Source: Cryptomeria japonica
Lineage: Eukaryota; Streptophyta; Pinopsida; Cupressales; Cupressaceae
DNA length: 64,000 nt
Assembly (NCBI RefSeq): GCF_030272615.1
Contig: NC_081406.1
Coordinates: 141,515,299 to 141,579,298, forward strand
Direction of reading: 5' to 3'
Part shown: piece after piece, positions 1 through 12,136 of the stretch
Position numbering within the stretch: position 1 is the first letter of the stretch
Layout of the letters: each line of letters starts with the position of its first letter
Program-made: the position numbers and the translations under genes
The notes under the pieces: generated by a model
The model's database searches: none
What the model was told of the DNA's origin: nothing
The model's input: the letters and a program-made list of their open reading frames with translations, nothing else

Positions 1-404
1 GTGTTTAATACATTTTAGATTTCCTATTTTAGGAGTACAAACTTTTGGAGGCCATAACTTGAGAACCATGTGTCCTATTGACAAATCGTTTGAAGTGTCG
101 AAAAGCTTGTGAAGTTCTCTATTAACTCATAAGAGGCTACACCACTTACACCCACTTTTCAAGGCATTTTAGGGCCTCTAAAGTCCTCAAAACTAAATTT
201 AAACCTTTTGTTGCACCCTTCCAAAATGGAAACTTTTTTGTCTTCAAAAATAGTTGTGATCTTGCGATTTAACTTTATCGGAATGCTTATCTAGCCAACA
301 AGAAGCTTAGGGGAGAATTTTGCACCATTTCGTGCCCAAATGAAAAACTTACTATAAATAGTAACCTCATGTAAGTGCAAGGTGGAGACACCATTTTTCC
401 AACA
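1..404 (-). repeat. 3' LTR of element B (truncated by window edge)
   Basis: This copy aligns with 13628-14034 of the right LTR, with scattered substitutions. It ends in AACA at 404, next to a pyrimidine tract on the plus strand (405-419), which is the purine tract of the minus-strand element. About 480 bp of the LTR should lie to the left of the window. Confidence 0.88.
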
Positions 405-420
405 TTCTTCCACTTGTCGA
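405..420 (-). other. Polypurine tract of element B
   Basis: On the minus strand this reads CGACAAGTGGAAGAA directly before the TGTT that opens the 3' LTR, the place and composition expected for the plus-strand primer of reverse transcription. Confidence 0.6.
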
Positions 421-497
421 ACACCTTCCAAGAGAAAAGTGACTATCAACACAATAAATCAATTGCTAGGGGCCATGATGGCCATAGACTCCGAACA

Positions 498-560
498 CTA
501 TCTAAACTTCATTGTGCTCATAGCCTTAGTTAAAGCATCCACAATATTCATCCAAGTTTC
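498..560 (-). pseudogene. Element B polyprotein, C-terminal RNase H tail
   Basis: Translated on the minus strand this short piece carries IVDALTKAMS, the usual end of a copia RNase H domain (I/V-A-D-x-x-T-K-P). It ends with a TAG at 498-500 after MKFR, where related elements usually continue with a tryptophan. It is the continuation of the RNase H frame at 9325-9470, separated from it by the insertion of A. The split shows that A jumped into an element that was already in place. Confidence 0.8.
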
Positions 561-2239
561 TATTGGACACAATGGATCACTAAGAGGGGGGTGAATCAAT
601 GATTTAAACTCTTTTCCTTCAACAAGGAAAGTATCGGTAATATATAAAGCAAGTTGAGTGCAAACCGGTATCCTCACACAGTGCAAGCAAGGTGTGTGAA
701 TGAACTTTATAAAACATCAATATACCACATGCACAAGAAGGCAACACACAACACCAGATATATATGAGGAAAACCCAATGTGAGAAAAAACTCGGTAAAA
801 ATAGCTGTTGGAGATCTTCTGCTCCAATCCAACCTCACAATAACTTTCTGATTACAATATTTAGGGCACCAACCCCTGATTTATGAGCACCAACTCAAAG
901 GAGCACCAACCCCTACACAATTTATAGGCTACAACCCCTGCACTAAGCTACAACTTAGTGAAAACAATATAAAACTAAGATATACAAATGAAATCATTGT
1001 TGCAAATGAATTTTTGCAACCTTACAATATTCTCCTCTGTCGGTTTCACTCTTACCGGTCTATATTCTCTCCACCCACTCTGCAACTTGACTTTGCTAAT
1101 CACCCTTCTTAATCCTCTCTCACAATGTCTTCCACCTCTTAACTCACAGTCAATCACTCTTAATCAAACACATCTTTTGTTGGTTTGTCACCTCTGTGTT
1201 CAATGCACTCTCCATCGGTTGTTCCTTATACTAGTTTTCTTTGTTTCTCCTTTAAGATCTATACTTCGCTCATACACACTTCAAGTGTTTTTCTTCAGCT
1301 CACAGACAGAAATTTCACCCTTGTCTTCTTATTGTAGCAGCCACTACAACAGTCTCAATTCATCATATTTAAACTTGAGCTTTCCCACCAAGAAACAATT
1401 CAAACTCGGAGCGGTTAGGGTTTCCTTTACCCAACATAATCTGCATGAGATCTGATCCAATCTATCTTGGATTGATCATGTATACTCCAGGAATGCATTT
1501 GTACACATTTTGCATTATCCAATGCGTTCTTGCTAAAGATAGCAATCTCGTAGATGATTTTCTACCTTGAAGTTTGTCTTCTCTTAAAAAAAAAACTCAA
1601 TTGTTTCCTTTTCAAGATCTTCTTGTAATCTGATTTCTTTTCCTTGATCTAGGCACCAACTACTCCTTGATCTTCCTTTGTTATTCTTTCTTCCTCGAGC
1701 CGCATCAGTCAGTTACAATCCCATGATTTTTGGTTGTTTCATCAATGTCAACTAGTTGTTTCAACAACCATGTCGATGGAGGCTTCACCGACCTCTGCAT
1801 GTTTGCCACCTCATCTCCACACAACATCACAATGATAAATCACTTAGCTCACCAACACACAGTCAGTTCATACTTGAACATTCAACAAACTCATACCAGT
1901 ACACACCTTTACTGGTGTAACCTTCACCTCCTGCTAACCAGCAGTGCACACTACACCAATAGAACATCTTCACCTCTAGTGGTTTGTGATTGCTTTAACA
2001 TTCTGACTCTTCATCATAAATAGGCAGCCAAACTCCAGATGGGTTTAAGCTCTATTGGTTATCACTCAACGTGCCAACACACACATGCATCTCACCTCAT
2101 ACTGGTGAAGTCACTGATAGTCTCAATAACTACTTGTCTTCCACCATACCAGTTCACTCTCCTTCATACCGGATGACATACCTCTACTGGTAGCCTGCCT
2201 GCAGTACCGGTTGACATCAATGACAACTCAATGCTAACA
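561..2239 (-). repeat. 3' LTR of element A
   Basis: It begins TATTGGACAC (the expected TG mutated to TA) and ends GCTAACA, matching 7697-9324. The U3 side (right end, since A runs leftward) is crowded with ACCGGT and its deaminated forms ACTGGT and ACCAGT, and holds the palindrome-like TTGACATCAATGACAA near 2215. Near the left end is the GAGGGGGGTGAAT tract, which on the minus strand is the ATTCACCCCCCTC motif shared with elements E and G. Confidence 0.92.
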
Positions 2240-2310
2240 ATCTCCACCTTTGGCATTGATGTCAACATTTTCTTTTATAATTTCTCTCCCCCTTTGACAA
2301 CAATGGCAAA
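2240..2310 (-). other. Two polypurine tracts of element A
   Basis: On the minus strand CCAAAGGTGGAGAT abuts the LTR start TGTTAGC. A second tract, TGTCAAAGGGGGAGAG, lies about 48 bp upstream. The first is the functional position for plus-strand priming. The second resembles it closely and has counterparts in elements E and G. Confidence 0.7.
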
Positions 2311-2443
2311 GGTAACCTTAGTATGACACCAATAATCTCTCCCTTGACAGCATCTAGTTAAGACACACTCTCCCCCTGTGTCCATGCTTCATGATTCAAG
2401 AGTCATAACTGACTCCCCCTAAATCATGCATCCTCTTATGCAT

Positions 2444-4391
2444 TTAAGTGCTACCAGATGGTGAGACAACTCCCATTTTTTGTCTCAAGTACTCAAAAGG
2501 ACCCAATGGAAGTGGCTTGGTAAATATGTCAGCAATCTGCTCATGAGTGGGAACATATTCTACTATGACCTCCTTGTCTGCTACCTTCTCCCTCAAGAGG
2601 TGATACTTGATTGCAATGTGTTTTGTTCTTGAGTGCACAACTAGATTCTTGGAGATGTTGATTGCACTTGAGTTGTCACACCAGATTGGAATGGGTTTCG
2701 GTATCTCCACCTGTATGTCTTTCAGTGTCTGCTTCATCCATAAAACTAGAGAACAACAAGTAGCAGTTGCTATGTACTCTACCTCAGCAATAGATAGTGA
2801 CACTGAATCTTGTTTCTTACTGTGCCATGATACTAATCGGTCTCCTAAGTAGAAATCACCTCCACTTGTGCTTTTCCGGTCATCAATACTTCCTGCCCAC
2901 CCTACATCAGTATAAGCCTACAAGGCAAAGTTTCTTTTCTTTGGATACCATAGGTCGTAAGTAATAGTTCCTTGTAGATACCTGAAGATTCTCCTGACTG
3001 CATTCAAGTGAGACTGTTTAGGAGCAACTTGATATCTTGCTACCATGCAAACGGCTTGTTCAATATTTGGTCTAGATTTTAAATACAATAGACTATCGAT
3101 CATAGACCTATGCACTGTTTGCTCAACTTCTGGTGATTCATCTAGTTTTCTCAACTTACAACTGGTAACCATGCGAGTACTTACCAGTTTTATGTCCTCC
3201 ATTTGAAAAAATTTCAGCATGTCTATCACATACTTGGTTTGGGAGATGAAAATTCCTTTCTCCTTATGTGAGATCTACAAACCAATAAAATAGGACAACT
3301 CACCCAGCATGGACATCTCGAACTCTATCTACATCCAATCTATAAATTCTTTGCACATGGTGTCCTTGTCTCCACCAAAGATAATATCATCCATATATAT
3401 ACAACAACTATAATCATGTGATCTCCATTTACCTTGACATACAAGTTGCCATGCTCTGGGAGCCTGCTTCAAACCATACAGGGCTTTCTTCAACCGGCAT
3501 ATAGACTTCTCATCTTCATGCAACAAGTACCCTTCCAACTATTCTTTATACACTTCTTCAATATTGTCATTGAGAAAAGAAGATTTCACATCCATCTCAT
3601 ATACTTTATATCCCTTGTAAGCTTAGAAGGCTAAAAATATTCTTATTGCCTCTAACCTAGCAACCGGTGCAAAGTTTCCTTCAAAGTCAATACCTTCAAC
3701 TTAAGCATACCCTTTGCAAACTAACCTTTCTTTATGCCTGACTATCTTACCTTCTTCATTCATCTTGTTCCAGTAGACCCATTTGGTACCTATGATATTC
3801 TTGTCTATTGCTCTAGGAACAAGTTCCCAAGTCTTATTTTTCTCAATGTCTCAGTTCTTCATCCATAGAATCTACCCATTTCCAGCTTTTGCTAGCATCA
3901 TCAAAAAATTTGGGCTCTATTTCAGTCATGAGACAAAAATTTACTTTTTCACCTTCCCGGGATAATCTCCTTCTGGTCTTCACACCTTCATTCCTATCTC
4001 CTATGATTTGTTCTTCCAGATGATTCTTTTGCACATACCAGTTGGGAATCTTGTTTGGTACATCTTCTACCAGTCCATTGTTAGATTGTTCTTTGCATTC
4101 CACATCTGACTCATCAATATAGGGTGCAAGTACAGATTGTCCTTTGTGTGAGTCTTCATCTATTCTCACATTTACACTCTCAACCACTCTTCTCAATCTC
4201 TTGTTGTAGCATTTGTAGGCTTTACTATTGGTTGAGTATCCCAAGAAAATTCCTTCATCACTCTGGGAATCAAAACTTCCCAAACCATCAGCATCTTTCT
4301 TGATGAAGCATTTACTTCCAAACACTCTAAAGTGTTTGAGTGATGGTTTTCTTTCATTCCATAACTCATAAGGGGTTATTCTACAGTTCAT
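2444..4391 (-). pseudogene. Element A pol: integrase C-terminus, reverse transcriptase, RNase H
   Basis: Read right to left: an integrase C-terminal segment with RVFGSKCFIKK and EGIFLGYS (near 4300); the RT start with GTKWVYWNKMNEEGK (near 3760); ALYGLKQAPRAW (near 3450); the catalytic YMDD (3386-3397) followed by IIFGG; the connection region ending in RRIFRYLQGT; and RNase H with EVEYIATA, CDNSSAINISKN and ADIFTKPLP, ending at a TAG at 2444. Reverse transcriptase would copy element RNA into DNA in the cytoplasmic particle, and RNase H would remove the template. Between QAPRAW and the NLYVKVNG segment roughly 20 codons are missing compared with element E, and the frame changes. Several in-frame stops remain. 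It cannot be functional. Confidence 0.88.
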
Positions 4392-5531
4392 CCTTAATTA
4401 TACCTAGTTTAAAGTGTAGATAGTAGTATGAACTGATTCCTTCCATTATATATCCAGTATGTTGGCCTCATTCAACATTGTCCTGGCCATCTCCTTTATT
4501 GTCCTATTTTTCCTCTCTACCACCCCATTTTATTGAGTTGTCCTTACAACTGAGTAATGTCTTCAGATTCCATGTCTCTCACGGTAGTCAACAAACTCAT
4601 TTGAAGAAAATTCTCCACCTTGGTCAGATCTTAAGCATTTTAATTAGTGTCCACTTTCATTTTCCACCATCTTCCTAAAAATATTGAATCTTTCAAATTC
4701 TTGTGACTTGTCATGAAGGAAGGTTACCCAAGTCATTCTTGAGTAATCAGCTATGAACAACATGAAATACCTTTCTCTAGACAATGGTGTGGTGCTTGTT
4801 GGCCCACATAAGTCTGTATGTATTAACTCTAAAAGTCTTGAGGTGTTATATTGTTTTGTTTTAAAGATGACCTTTGTTTTCTTACCTCTGACACATTCAT
4901 CAATGAATGCGCTTGTTGGTTTTATGATCTAAGGTATGTTTCTCACATATCGGTTCTTGCTTATCTTAACCAGATTGTCAAAATTCACATCACCTAATCT
5001 CTGGTGCCACAACCAGCTTTCATCAACCTATCCCATCATGCATTGGGACTCATGGCATTCCTTCAGATTGTAGACATTTCCCTAAGTTCTCTTTCCTTCT
5101 GCTACCACCTTACCAATACTCTGCTTCCTTATCTGGAAATCGATAGAGTCAAATGAGAACTTGTACCATTTGTCACACATCTGACTTACACTTAGCAGGT
5201 TATGCTTCAAACCTTCCACATAGTACACATCATGAGCCTGGAGCTTTCCATCAATATTCAATGTACCCCAGCCTTTGATCTTGATGGAGAAGTTGTCACC
5301 AAAATGAACTGAACCACCATTCCAATCATCAATCTTGATGAAATTTTTCTTATCTTCAGTTATATGATTTGAGAAACCACTATCAACTACCCATAAATTC
5401 ATCCTTTCAACATGTAGACAAGTCTGCACAATCAGGCTGGACTCTGTCTTATTTTTCTCCTTCTCTACCCAAACCGGTTTCTCTTCTTTCTTTTCCTCTT
5501 CTGTCACTTTGTGTTCTAGTTTTGTTTCCAA
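4392..5531 (-). pseudogene. Element A protease and integrase core remnant
   Basis: The rightmost part encodes the retropepsin start WVVDSGFSNH (near 5370), where copia elements normally have DSGCSNHM: the catalytic DSG is kept and the cysteine has become phenylalanine. Next come YYVEGLKHNLLSVSQMCD (the pre-integrase region) and, after a stop at 5082, integrase pieces: LIHTDLCGPT (first catalytic Asp, near 4805) and CLRSDQGGEF (second Asp, near 4625). The protease would cut the polyprotein and the integrase would insert the cDNA. Several stops and frame changes between 4392 and 5082 break the domain. Confidence 0.82.
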
Positions 5532-5549
5532 TTTCTCATCCAGTACAAT

Positions 5550-7629
5550 TCTCTTTTACTTGTCAGTTCTCATCTGGCAATACCTTTCTATGTGACCAAC
5601 ATTCTAACACTTATAGCATTTCACATTAGCACTGTAAGATGTATTCAGTGCTTTCTTGTAGGACATTTGCATATTACTCCTACATTCATAACTCTTGTGA
5701 CCAAACTCGTTGAAATTATAACATGTGACATTTGTACTTTGTAATGCAGCAAATGAGTTTATACTCTCAGAACTAGGGTTGACATTCATTTTCCTACAAT
5801 CTGCCATTCTATGACTGAACTTATTACACCGGTGACAATAACCATGAAAGTTTGGAACATACTGGTTAGGTTTTCTTGAACGTGCAAACGACTGCCTCAC
5901 TGGGGGTCTTCTTTTCATGTTGTTGGCCTTTATGAATCCTTTGTGATTAATACTTGCATTTCTCCTTGGATCTTCATGTCGGTGCATTGAGTATGGTCTC
6001 TAGTTCATTGATTGAGCATACCAGTTTGTGTGGGGGTTTCTAGAAGCATATGCATATGTCTTCTTGTCGGTATTCTTGCCTACCATGAATGTCTTCTTCT
6101 CTTCACCTTTATTTGAAGAAGTGAATTGTATCTCCTTATCAGGTGTGTCTTTGTTGTTTGAGCTTTGACCTTCTTGAAATCCTAAGCCACCGGTATCTTT
6201 GGATTGCTTCTATTTTCTCAGCATCTTGTCCAGGGCTTCAATGTTGCCCTCAAATTTGCTTCTCAGTTTTATTTCTTCCTGAATTTTCTCTAAGTCCTTC
6301 CGGTGTTTCACTTTTTCTGCTTCCATATTCTGATGTTACTCTTCCTTTTCACTCAGACTGGCATTGGTGACTTCACACATCCTCTTGGCCTCTTCCAACT
6401 AGATTTTTAGATCTACAATAGTTCTCTTGGACTCTTCAAGAGATTGCTCTAGCGATTCTTGTTCTTCAGCTACAGCCCTTTTCACCTTTTTTAAGTCTCT
6501 TCTTGTTTTCTTTAGCTCATCTAGGGCACTGATGAGTTCTACTTCAAGATTTGCTTCTCCTTCTTGCTCTTCTTCTTTTGCTTCTTCAGGTAATGGTACC
6601 TCTTGAGCCATAAAGAGATTTTCTCTGACTTCATCTCCACTGCAGCAGTCACCTGAGGCACTTTCCTCATATGTGGTATCATCTTCATGTGTGTAAAGAC
6701 TGCTCTACTTCTAATAGCTTTTTCTACCATGTTGGTAGACATTTTTCTTCCTACACTTACTAAATGATCTACTACCATATGATTGATCATCTTCATTCTT
6801 ATCACCAAAAGGACATTTAGCAGCAAAATGTCCAATCTTTCCACAGTTGAAACATTCCAAAGGCAGCTTGCCTTTATATTTTCTTGAACTTGTCTTGAGT
6901 CTTCTGACAAAATTTTGCATGATGTCATCAAAGTCTTCACCAATTGCATCATGAGCAGATTCATCTTTTCCTTTTTTTGAAGTCTTGAAAGTAGCTTCTT
7001 TCTTCACAGCATTAGTACTGGCAGTCCTCATCTCATAAGTAGTTAGGGAGCCATACAACTCATCCATTGTAAAGACTTTCAGATCTTTTGCTTCTTCTAT
7101 TGCTGAGACTTTTGTATCATAATTGGATGTAATAGATCTAAGTACTTTCTTCACTACCACCTCATCTTTTATTTCTTCTCCAAGCCCTCTAATGGTATTT
7201 TTTTGTTTCATCAACCCTTTGGAGATAGTCGTCCATCTTCTCTTCATCTTTCATCTTCAAACCCTCAAGCTGTGCTCTCAAGGTCTGCAACTTAGCTTCC
7301 TTGACTTTAGCATCACCTTCAAATATCTTCTGCAACTTATCCCAAGTCTCCTTGGCAAAAGAGCAATGCATAACTTTGACAAACTCATTATCAGACAACC
7401 CACTAAGAATGGCATTCTTATCTTTAGCATTGTTCTCATATTCCCTCTTAGCATCTAGATTAGTAGGGGGATTATTAGGGACTGTATACCCATTCACAAC
7501 TGACATCCAGACATCAAAACCTAGAGAGGACAAATAGGTTTCTATTCTTCTACTCCAAAAAGCATAGTTGATACCATCAAACATAGGAGCTTTTGAGCAG
7601 GCGAATTCATTTCTTACCATTGTGAACAC
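5550..7629 (-). pseudogene. Element A Gag with coiled coil and multiple zinc knuckles
   Basis: Starting at the ATG at 7629, the first 140 or so codons form a copia-type Gag (FDGINYAFWSRRIETYL, then CSFAKETWDKLQ). A frameshift near 7200, in a T-rich run, moves the frame to one that carries the first zinc knuckle CFNCGKIGHFAAKC (6813-6854). Further left come a glutamate-rich coiled-coil stretch (6399-6611), the sequence GLGFQEGQSS, and three more knuckle sites: CHRCNKFSHRMADC, a damaged one with the second Cys changed to Phe (CYNFNEFGHKSYEC), and CYKC followed by a stop. The long Gag with coiled coil and repeated CCHC boxes recalls the extended Gags of SIRE-like copia elements. The second half matches ORF1 of element G. 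Confidence 0.82.
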
Positions 7630-7680
7630 TTAATAGGATCTACCCAAGCTAGAGAATTATTTTGACACAATAGGGTACCT

Positions 7681-7695
7681 AGGCTCTGATACCAA
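7681..7695 (-). other. Primer-binding site of element A (initiator Met tRNA)
   Basis: On the minus strand this reads TTGGTATCAGAGCCT directly after the 5' LTR, the standard copia primer site complementary to the 3' end of initiator-Met tRNA. Confidence 0.92.
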
Positions 7696-7696
7696 T

Positions 7697-9324
7697 TGTT
7701 GGACACAATGGATCACTGAGAGGGGGGTGAATCAGTGATTTAAACTCTTTTCCTTCAACAAGGAAAGTACTGGTAATATATAAAGCAAGCAGAGTGCAAA
7801 CCAGTATCCTCAAACAGTGCAAGCAAGGTGTGTGAATGAACTTCCTAAAACATCAATATACCACATGCACAAGAAGGCAACACACAACACCAAATATATA
7901 TGAGGAAAACCTAATGTGGGAAAAACCTCGGTGAGAATAGTTGTTAGAGATCTTCTGCTCCAATCCAGCCTCACAATAACTTTCCAATTACAATATTTAG
8001 AGCACCAACCCCTGATTTATGAGCACCAACCCCTGCACAATTTAAAGACTACAACCCGTGCACTAAGATACAACTTAGTGAAAACAATATAAAACTTAGA
8101 TATACAAATTAAAATATTGTTGCAAATGAATTTTTACAACCTTACAATATTCTCCTCTGTCAATTTCACTCTTACCGATCTATATTCTCTCCACCCACTC
8201 TACAACTTGACTTTTTTTATCACCTTTCTTAAATCCTCTCTCACAATTTCTTCGACCTCTCAACTCACAATAAATCACTCTTAATCAGACACGGCTTCTA
8301 TCAGTTTGTCACCTCTGTGTTCAATGCACTCTCCACTGGTTGTTCCTTATACCAGTTTTCTCTGTTTCTCCTTGAATATCTATACTTCGCTCATACACAC
8401 TTCAAGTGTATTTCTCTTTAGCTCATAGACAAAAATTTCACCCTTGTCTTCTTACTGCAGTAGCCACTACAACAGTCTCAAGTCATCATATTTAAACTTG
8501 AGCTTTCTCGCCAAGAAACAATTCAAACTCAGAGTGGTTAGGGTTTCCTTTACCCAACATAATCTACATGAAATCCGATCCAGTCTATCTTGGATTGATC
8601 ACTTTTACTCCATGAAAACATCTGTACACATTTTCCATTATCCAATGTATACTTGCTAAAGATAGCAATCTCATACATGATTTTCTACCTTGAAGTCTAT
8701 CGGCTCTTAAAAAAGAAACTCAACTGTTTCCTTTTTGAGATCTTCTTGCAATATGATTTCTTTGCCTTGATCTAGATGCCAACTACTCCCTGATCTTCCT
8801 CTATTATTATTTCTCCCTCGAGCATCATCAATTAGTTACAATATCATGATTTTTGGTTGTTTCATTAATATCAACTAGTTATTTCAACAACCATGTCGAT
8901 GGAGGCTTCACTGACCTCTACATGTTTGCCACCTCAGCTCCATGCGGCATCACAATAATAAATCACTTAGCAACCTCATACTGGTACACACCTTTACCGA
9001 TGTAACCTTCACCTCCTAGTAACTGGTAGTGCACACTAGACTGGTAGCACATCTTCACCTCTTGTGGTTTTTGATTTCTTTAACATTCTGCCACTTCATC
9101 ATAAATAGGCAGCCAAACTCTAGACCGGTTTAAGCTCTACTGGTTATCACTCAACATGCCAACACACACATGCATCTCACCTCATACCAATGAAGTCACT
9201 GATAGTCTCAATAACTACTTGTCTTCCACCATACCGGTTCACTCTCCTTCATACTGGATAACATACCTCTATTGGTAGCCTACGCGCAATACCGGTTAAC
9301 ATCAATGACAACTCAATGCAACCA
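7697..9324 (-). repeat. 5' LTR of element A
   Basis: It begins TGTTGGACAC and ends near GCAACCA, parallel to 561-2239 with many transitions and small indels. Several ACCGGT sites of one copy are ACTGGT or ACCAGT in the other, which shows decay at CpG in both. Confidence 0.92.
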
Positions 9325-10750
9325 ATTTCTACCTTAACCAGCTTCACCCTTCCATCTTTGACCATATATCTAACAAAATGATATTGAACATTAATATGTT
9401 TAGTCCGAGCATGAAATGTTAGGTTCTTAGCTAGGTAGATCGCACTCTGATTGTCACAATAAACTATCACTGTACCTTGTTTTATTCCAATATCTAAACA
9501 AAGTCTCTTAAGATAAATGGCTCTTTACAAGAATGAGTAGTTGTCATATACTCTACTTCAGTAGTGGACAAAGCAACCACTACCTATTGCTTACTCATCC
9601 AACTAATTGCACCACCAAATAAAGTAAATGCATAAGTACTGGTGGATCTTCTACTATCAATATTACTTACCCAATCTAAATCCACATAACCATGAATATC
9701 AAGGGAAGTCATGTATTGAACCAAATTACCATGATAACACAAAGAATATTCTGAGGTACTCTTCAAATTTGGAGACTCTTTTGACTACATCCCAATGAAC
9801 TCTACCAGGTTTAGACATATATCTAGAAAGAACTCCCACTGCTTGGGCAATGTCTGGTGTGGTATAGACCATAGCATACATCAAACTTCCAACTACACTC
9901 TGGCAAGGTACTCTTATCATGTCTTTCATCTCCGATGGGGATCTAGGACAATGTAAAGCAGATAATTTCATTCCAACTGCAAAAAGAACACATAATGGTC
10001 TACAATCTTGTATGTTGAACCTCAACAAAATTGAATTTGCATACTTACTCTAGCCTAGCCATATCTTTCTATTCACTCTATCTCTTTTAATTTCCATCCC
10101 AAGAATGTGCTTTGCAGCACCAGATCTTTCATTTCAAATTTAGTAGTGAGCTGAGACTTGAAATCATACCTTTCCCTTTACCAAAGAATAACACATCATC
10201 AACATACAGTGCAATGTATAGAAAATGGTCACCATAAAATTTATAATAAACACATTGTCCTGATTTAGAACACTCAAATCCTTCACTCAACACATATGTA
10301 TCAAATTTCAGGTATCACATCAAAAGATTCTATTTGAGGCCATACAAAGATTTCTTTAATTTACAAACCAAATTACTTTTATCTTTCACCACATAGTGCT
10401 CTGGTTTGTCATATAAATATCCTCCTCCAAATCACCATGAAGGAAAAAAAAATTTACATCCATTTGCTCAACCTCTAAATCATAAGCAATAGAAATAGAA
10501 AGCAAAAATCTAATGGATTTCATTTTTGCAACAAGAGAAAATATCTCACCATAATCAACACCCTCAACTTGAGAGTAGCCTTTTGCAACCAACCTTGCTT
10601 TATACTTCTCAATGCTTCCATCTGAACCAATCTTTTTCTTGAACACCTATTTACAACCAACAAGATTTTGTCCTTCAAGCAATGGTACAATATCTCATGT
10701 ATTATTCTTTTTTAAAGCTTCCATTTCTTCTTCCATAGTAATCTTCTAAA
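9325..10750 (-). pseudogene. Element B reverse transcriptase and RNase H remnant
   Basis: Right to left on the minus strand: ARLVAKGYSQVEGVDYGE (RT palm start, near 10600); VEQMDVNFFFLHGDLEE, where related elements have DVKTAFLNG; an intact catalytic YVDD at 10195-10206; SVVGSLMYAMVYTTPDIA and LSRYMSKPG (near 9850); then the RNase H pieces DWVSNIDSRRST (where DWAGD is usual), TTEVEYM and CDNQSAIYLAKN. The frame runs into the insertion point of A after KVE at 9325 and resumes at 560. It is an inactive fragment with several stops and frame changes, although the YVDD survives. Confidence 0.86.
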
Positions 10751-11123
10751 ATTCTACATCATTCATACCTAATGCCTGTTCTACAGATCTAGGTTCATAC
10801 ATATTGATATTAAAAGCAAAAATACATCTCCAATCATCAGGTGAATACCTTTTAGGTGGTTGTCTATGTCTTGCAAACCTTCAAATAAGCTGAGTTGAAG
10901 GTTCTTCCTCCTCTTCTGAAGATTCAGAGCTAGATGAGCTCTCCTCAACTTCATGCCTATCAAGTGGTCTTGATTCAACTCTTTCAAGTATAGAAAGGAA
11001 TTGAATCACATCTTTCTATTTAGTTTGTTATGGTTGCAATGTAATAGAATGACACTTGATTTCTCTAAAAATAACACTTCTACTATGAATTCTCTTTTGT
11101 GCAATAGGGTCCCAAAGCTTGTA

Positions 11124-12136
11124 TCATTTCACACCATAATTGTAACTGATGAAGATACATTTCACATCCTTGTTCTCCAAATTTGTTAGCTTCTCCTTTG
11201 GCACATATGCATATGCCTCGCAACCAAAAACTCTAAGATGTCTCAATGAAGTCTTGTGGCCTGACCATGCTTCCATAGGTGTTTTATCAACAAGATTTGA
11301 TATAGGAGACCTGTTAATCAAGTAGTGAGCAATAGCAACAGCTTCAGCCTAAAATATTTGTTCTAGACTGGCACCACTCAACATACTCCTAGCCTTCTCC
11401 AACAGTTTCCTAATCATTCTTTCTACAAATCCATTCTGATGTGGAGAATAGGGAGTTGTTGTTTGTCTGTTAATACCATAGTCTTTATAGAATCTATCAA
11501 AATCATTAGAGCAAAATTCACCACCATTATTAGTCCTCAAACATTTAATTTTCTTTCTAGTCCGCAACTCAACCATTGCTTTTAAATTATTTAAAATGAC
11601 TAAAAACTTCATATTCACTCTTTAGAAAGTATACCCATGTCCTACTAAAATCATCAATAAATGAAACATAATATGTGGATTTTCCAATCGAAGGAACATC
11701 TATAGGACCAAACATATCAGAATGAATAAGATCTAAAACACCACAAGATTTATGAGAACTCAAGTAAAATTGAACGTAGTTTTGTTTTCCATAAATACAA
11801 AGTTCATAGAAATCAAAGTCAAGATTACAATCATTCAAACCTTCAACAAGGTTTTTTATTTTTCATGGTCCTCAGACCCTTTTCTCCAATGTGGCCAAGT
11901 CTCTGGTGCCATAACATAGTTTTCTCTACAGGTAACTTTGCTTCAAAAGAGAGAGCACCCTTAGGTACCCAAAAGCCATCTCCATCCATTGAAGGTGAAA
12001 CCCTCAAATCTTTCGATGGAGTGGCTGCAAACTTAATTTTTACAAAAGTGCTATTACACTCAATAGTGTATGCCTCTAGCTTATACAAAGTGTCAAACCT
12101 GACACCTCTAGCAAACATCATAGAACCCTTAATCAT
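11124..12136 (-). pseudogene. Element B integrase remnant
   Basis: The minus strand shows LDLIHSDMFGPIDVPS (first catalytic Asp, near 11720), SFIDDFSRTWVYFLK, CLRTNNGGEF (near 11530), SPHQNGFVERM (catalytic Glu region, near 11440) and LRHLRVFGCEAYAYVP (near 11240). The second catalytic aspartate, expected in R-T/S-D-N/Q-GGEF, is an asparagine here (AAT instead of GAT), which alone would inactivate the enzyme. The zinc-binding N-terminus near 11880-11940 is recognisable as WHQRLGHIGEKGL. Stops separate the pieces. Confidence 0.84.

Larger units (their letters stand above)
561..9324 (-). mobile_element. Ty1/copia retrotransposon A (nested in B)
   Basis: Two LTRs (561-2239 and 7697-9324) enclose a minus-strand gag-pro-int-RT-RNase H array with a primer site at 7681-7695 and a purine tract at 2240-2255. 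The 5-bp flanks are GTTTC on the left and ATTTC on the right, a target duplication with one substitution. The host frame of B closes up correctly when A and one flank copy are ignored. Both coding sequence and LTRs carry many transitions; over the first 265 bp the LTRs differ at about 8% of sites by eye, so this is not a recent insertion. A is a complete but dead autonomous copia element with an extended Gag. Confidence 0.93.

Noticed and set aside
988-1455. 155-codon plus-strand ORF in the left LTR of A
   Set aside because: Composition is leucine/serine-rich, and the right LTR copy (near 8444) is broken. It is a chance ORF in a pyrimidine-rich LTR strand.
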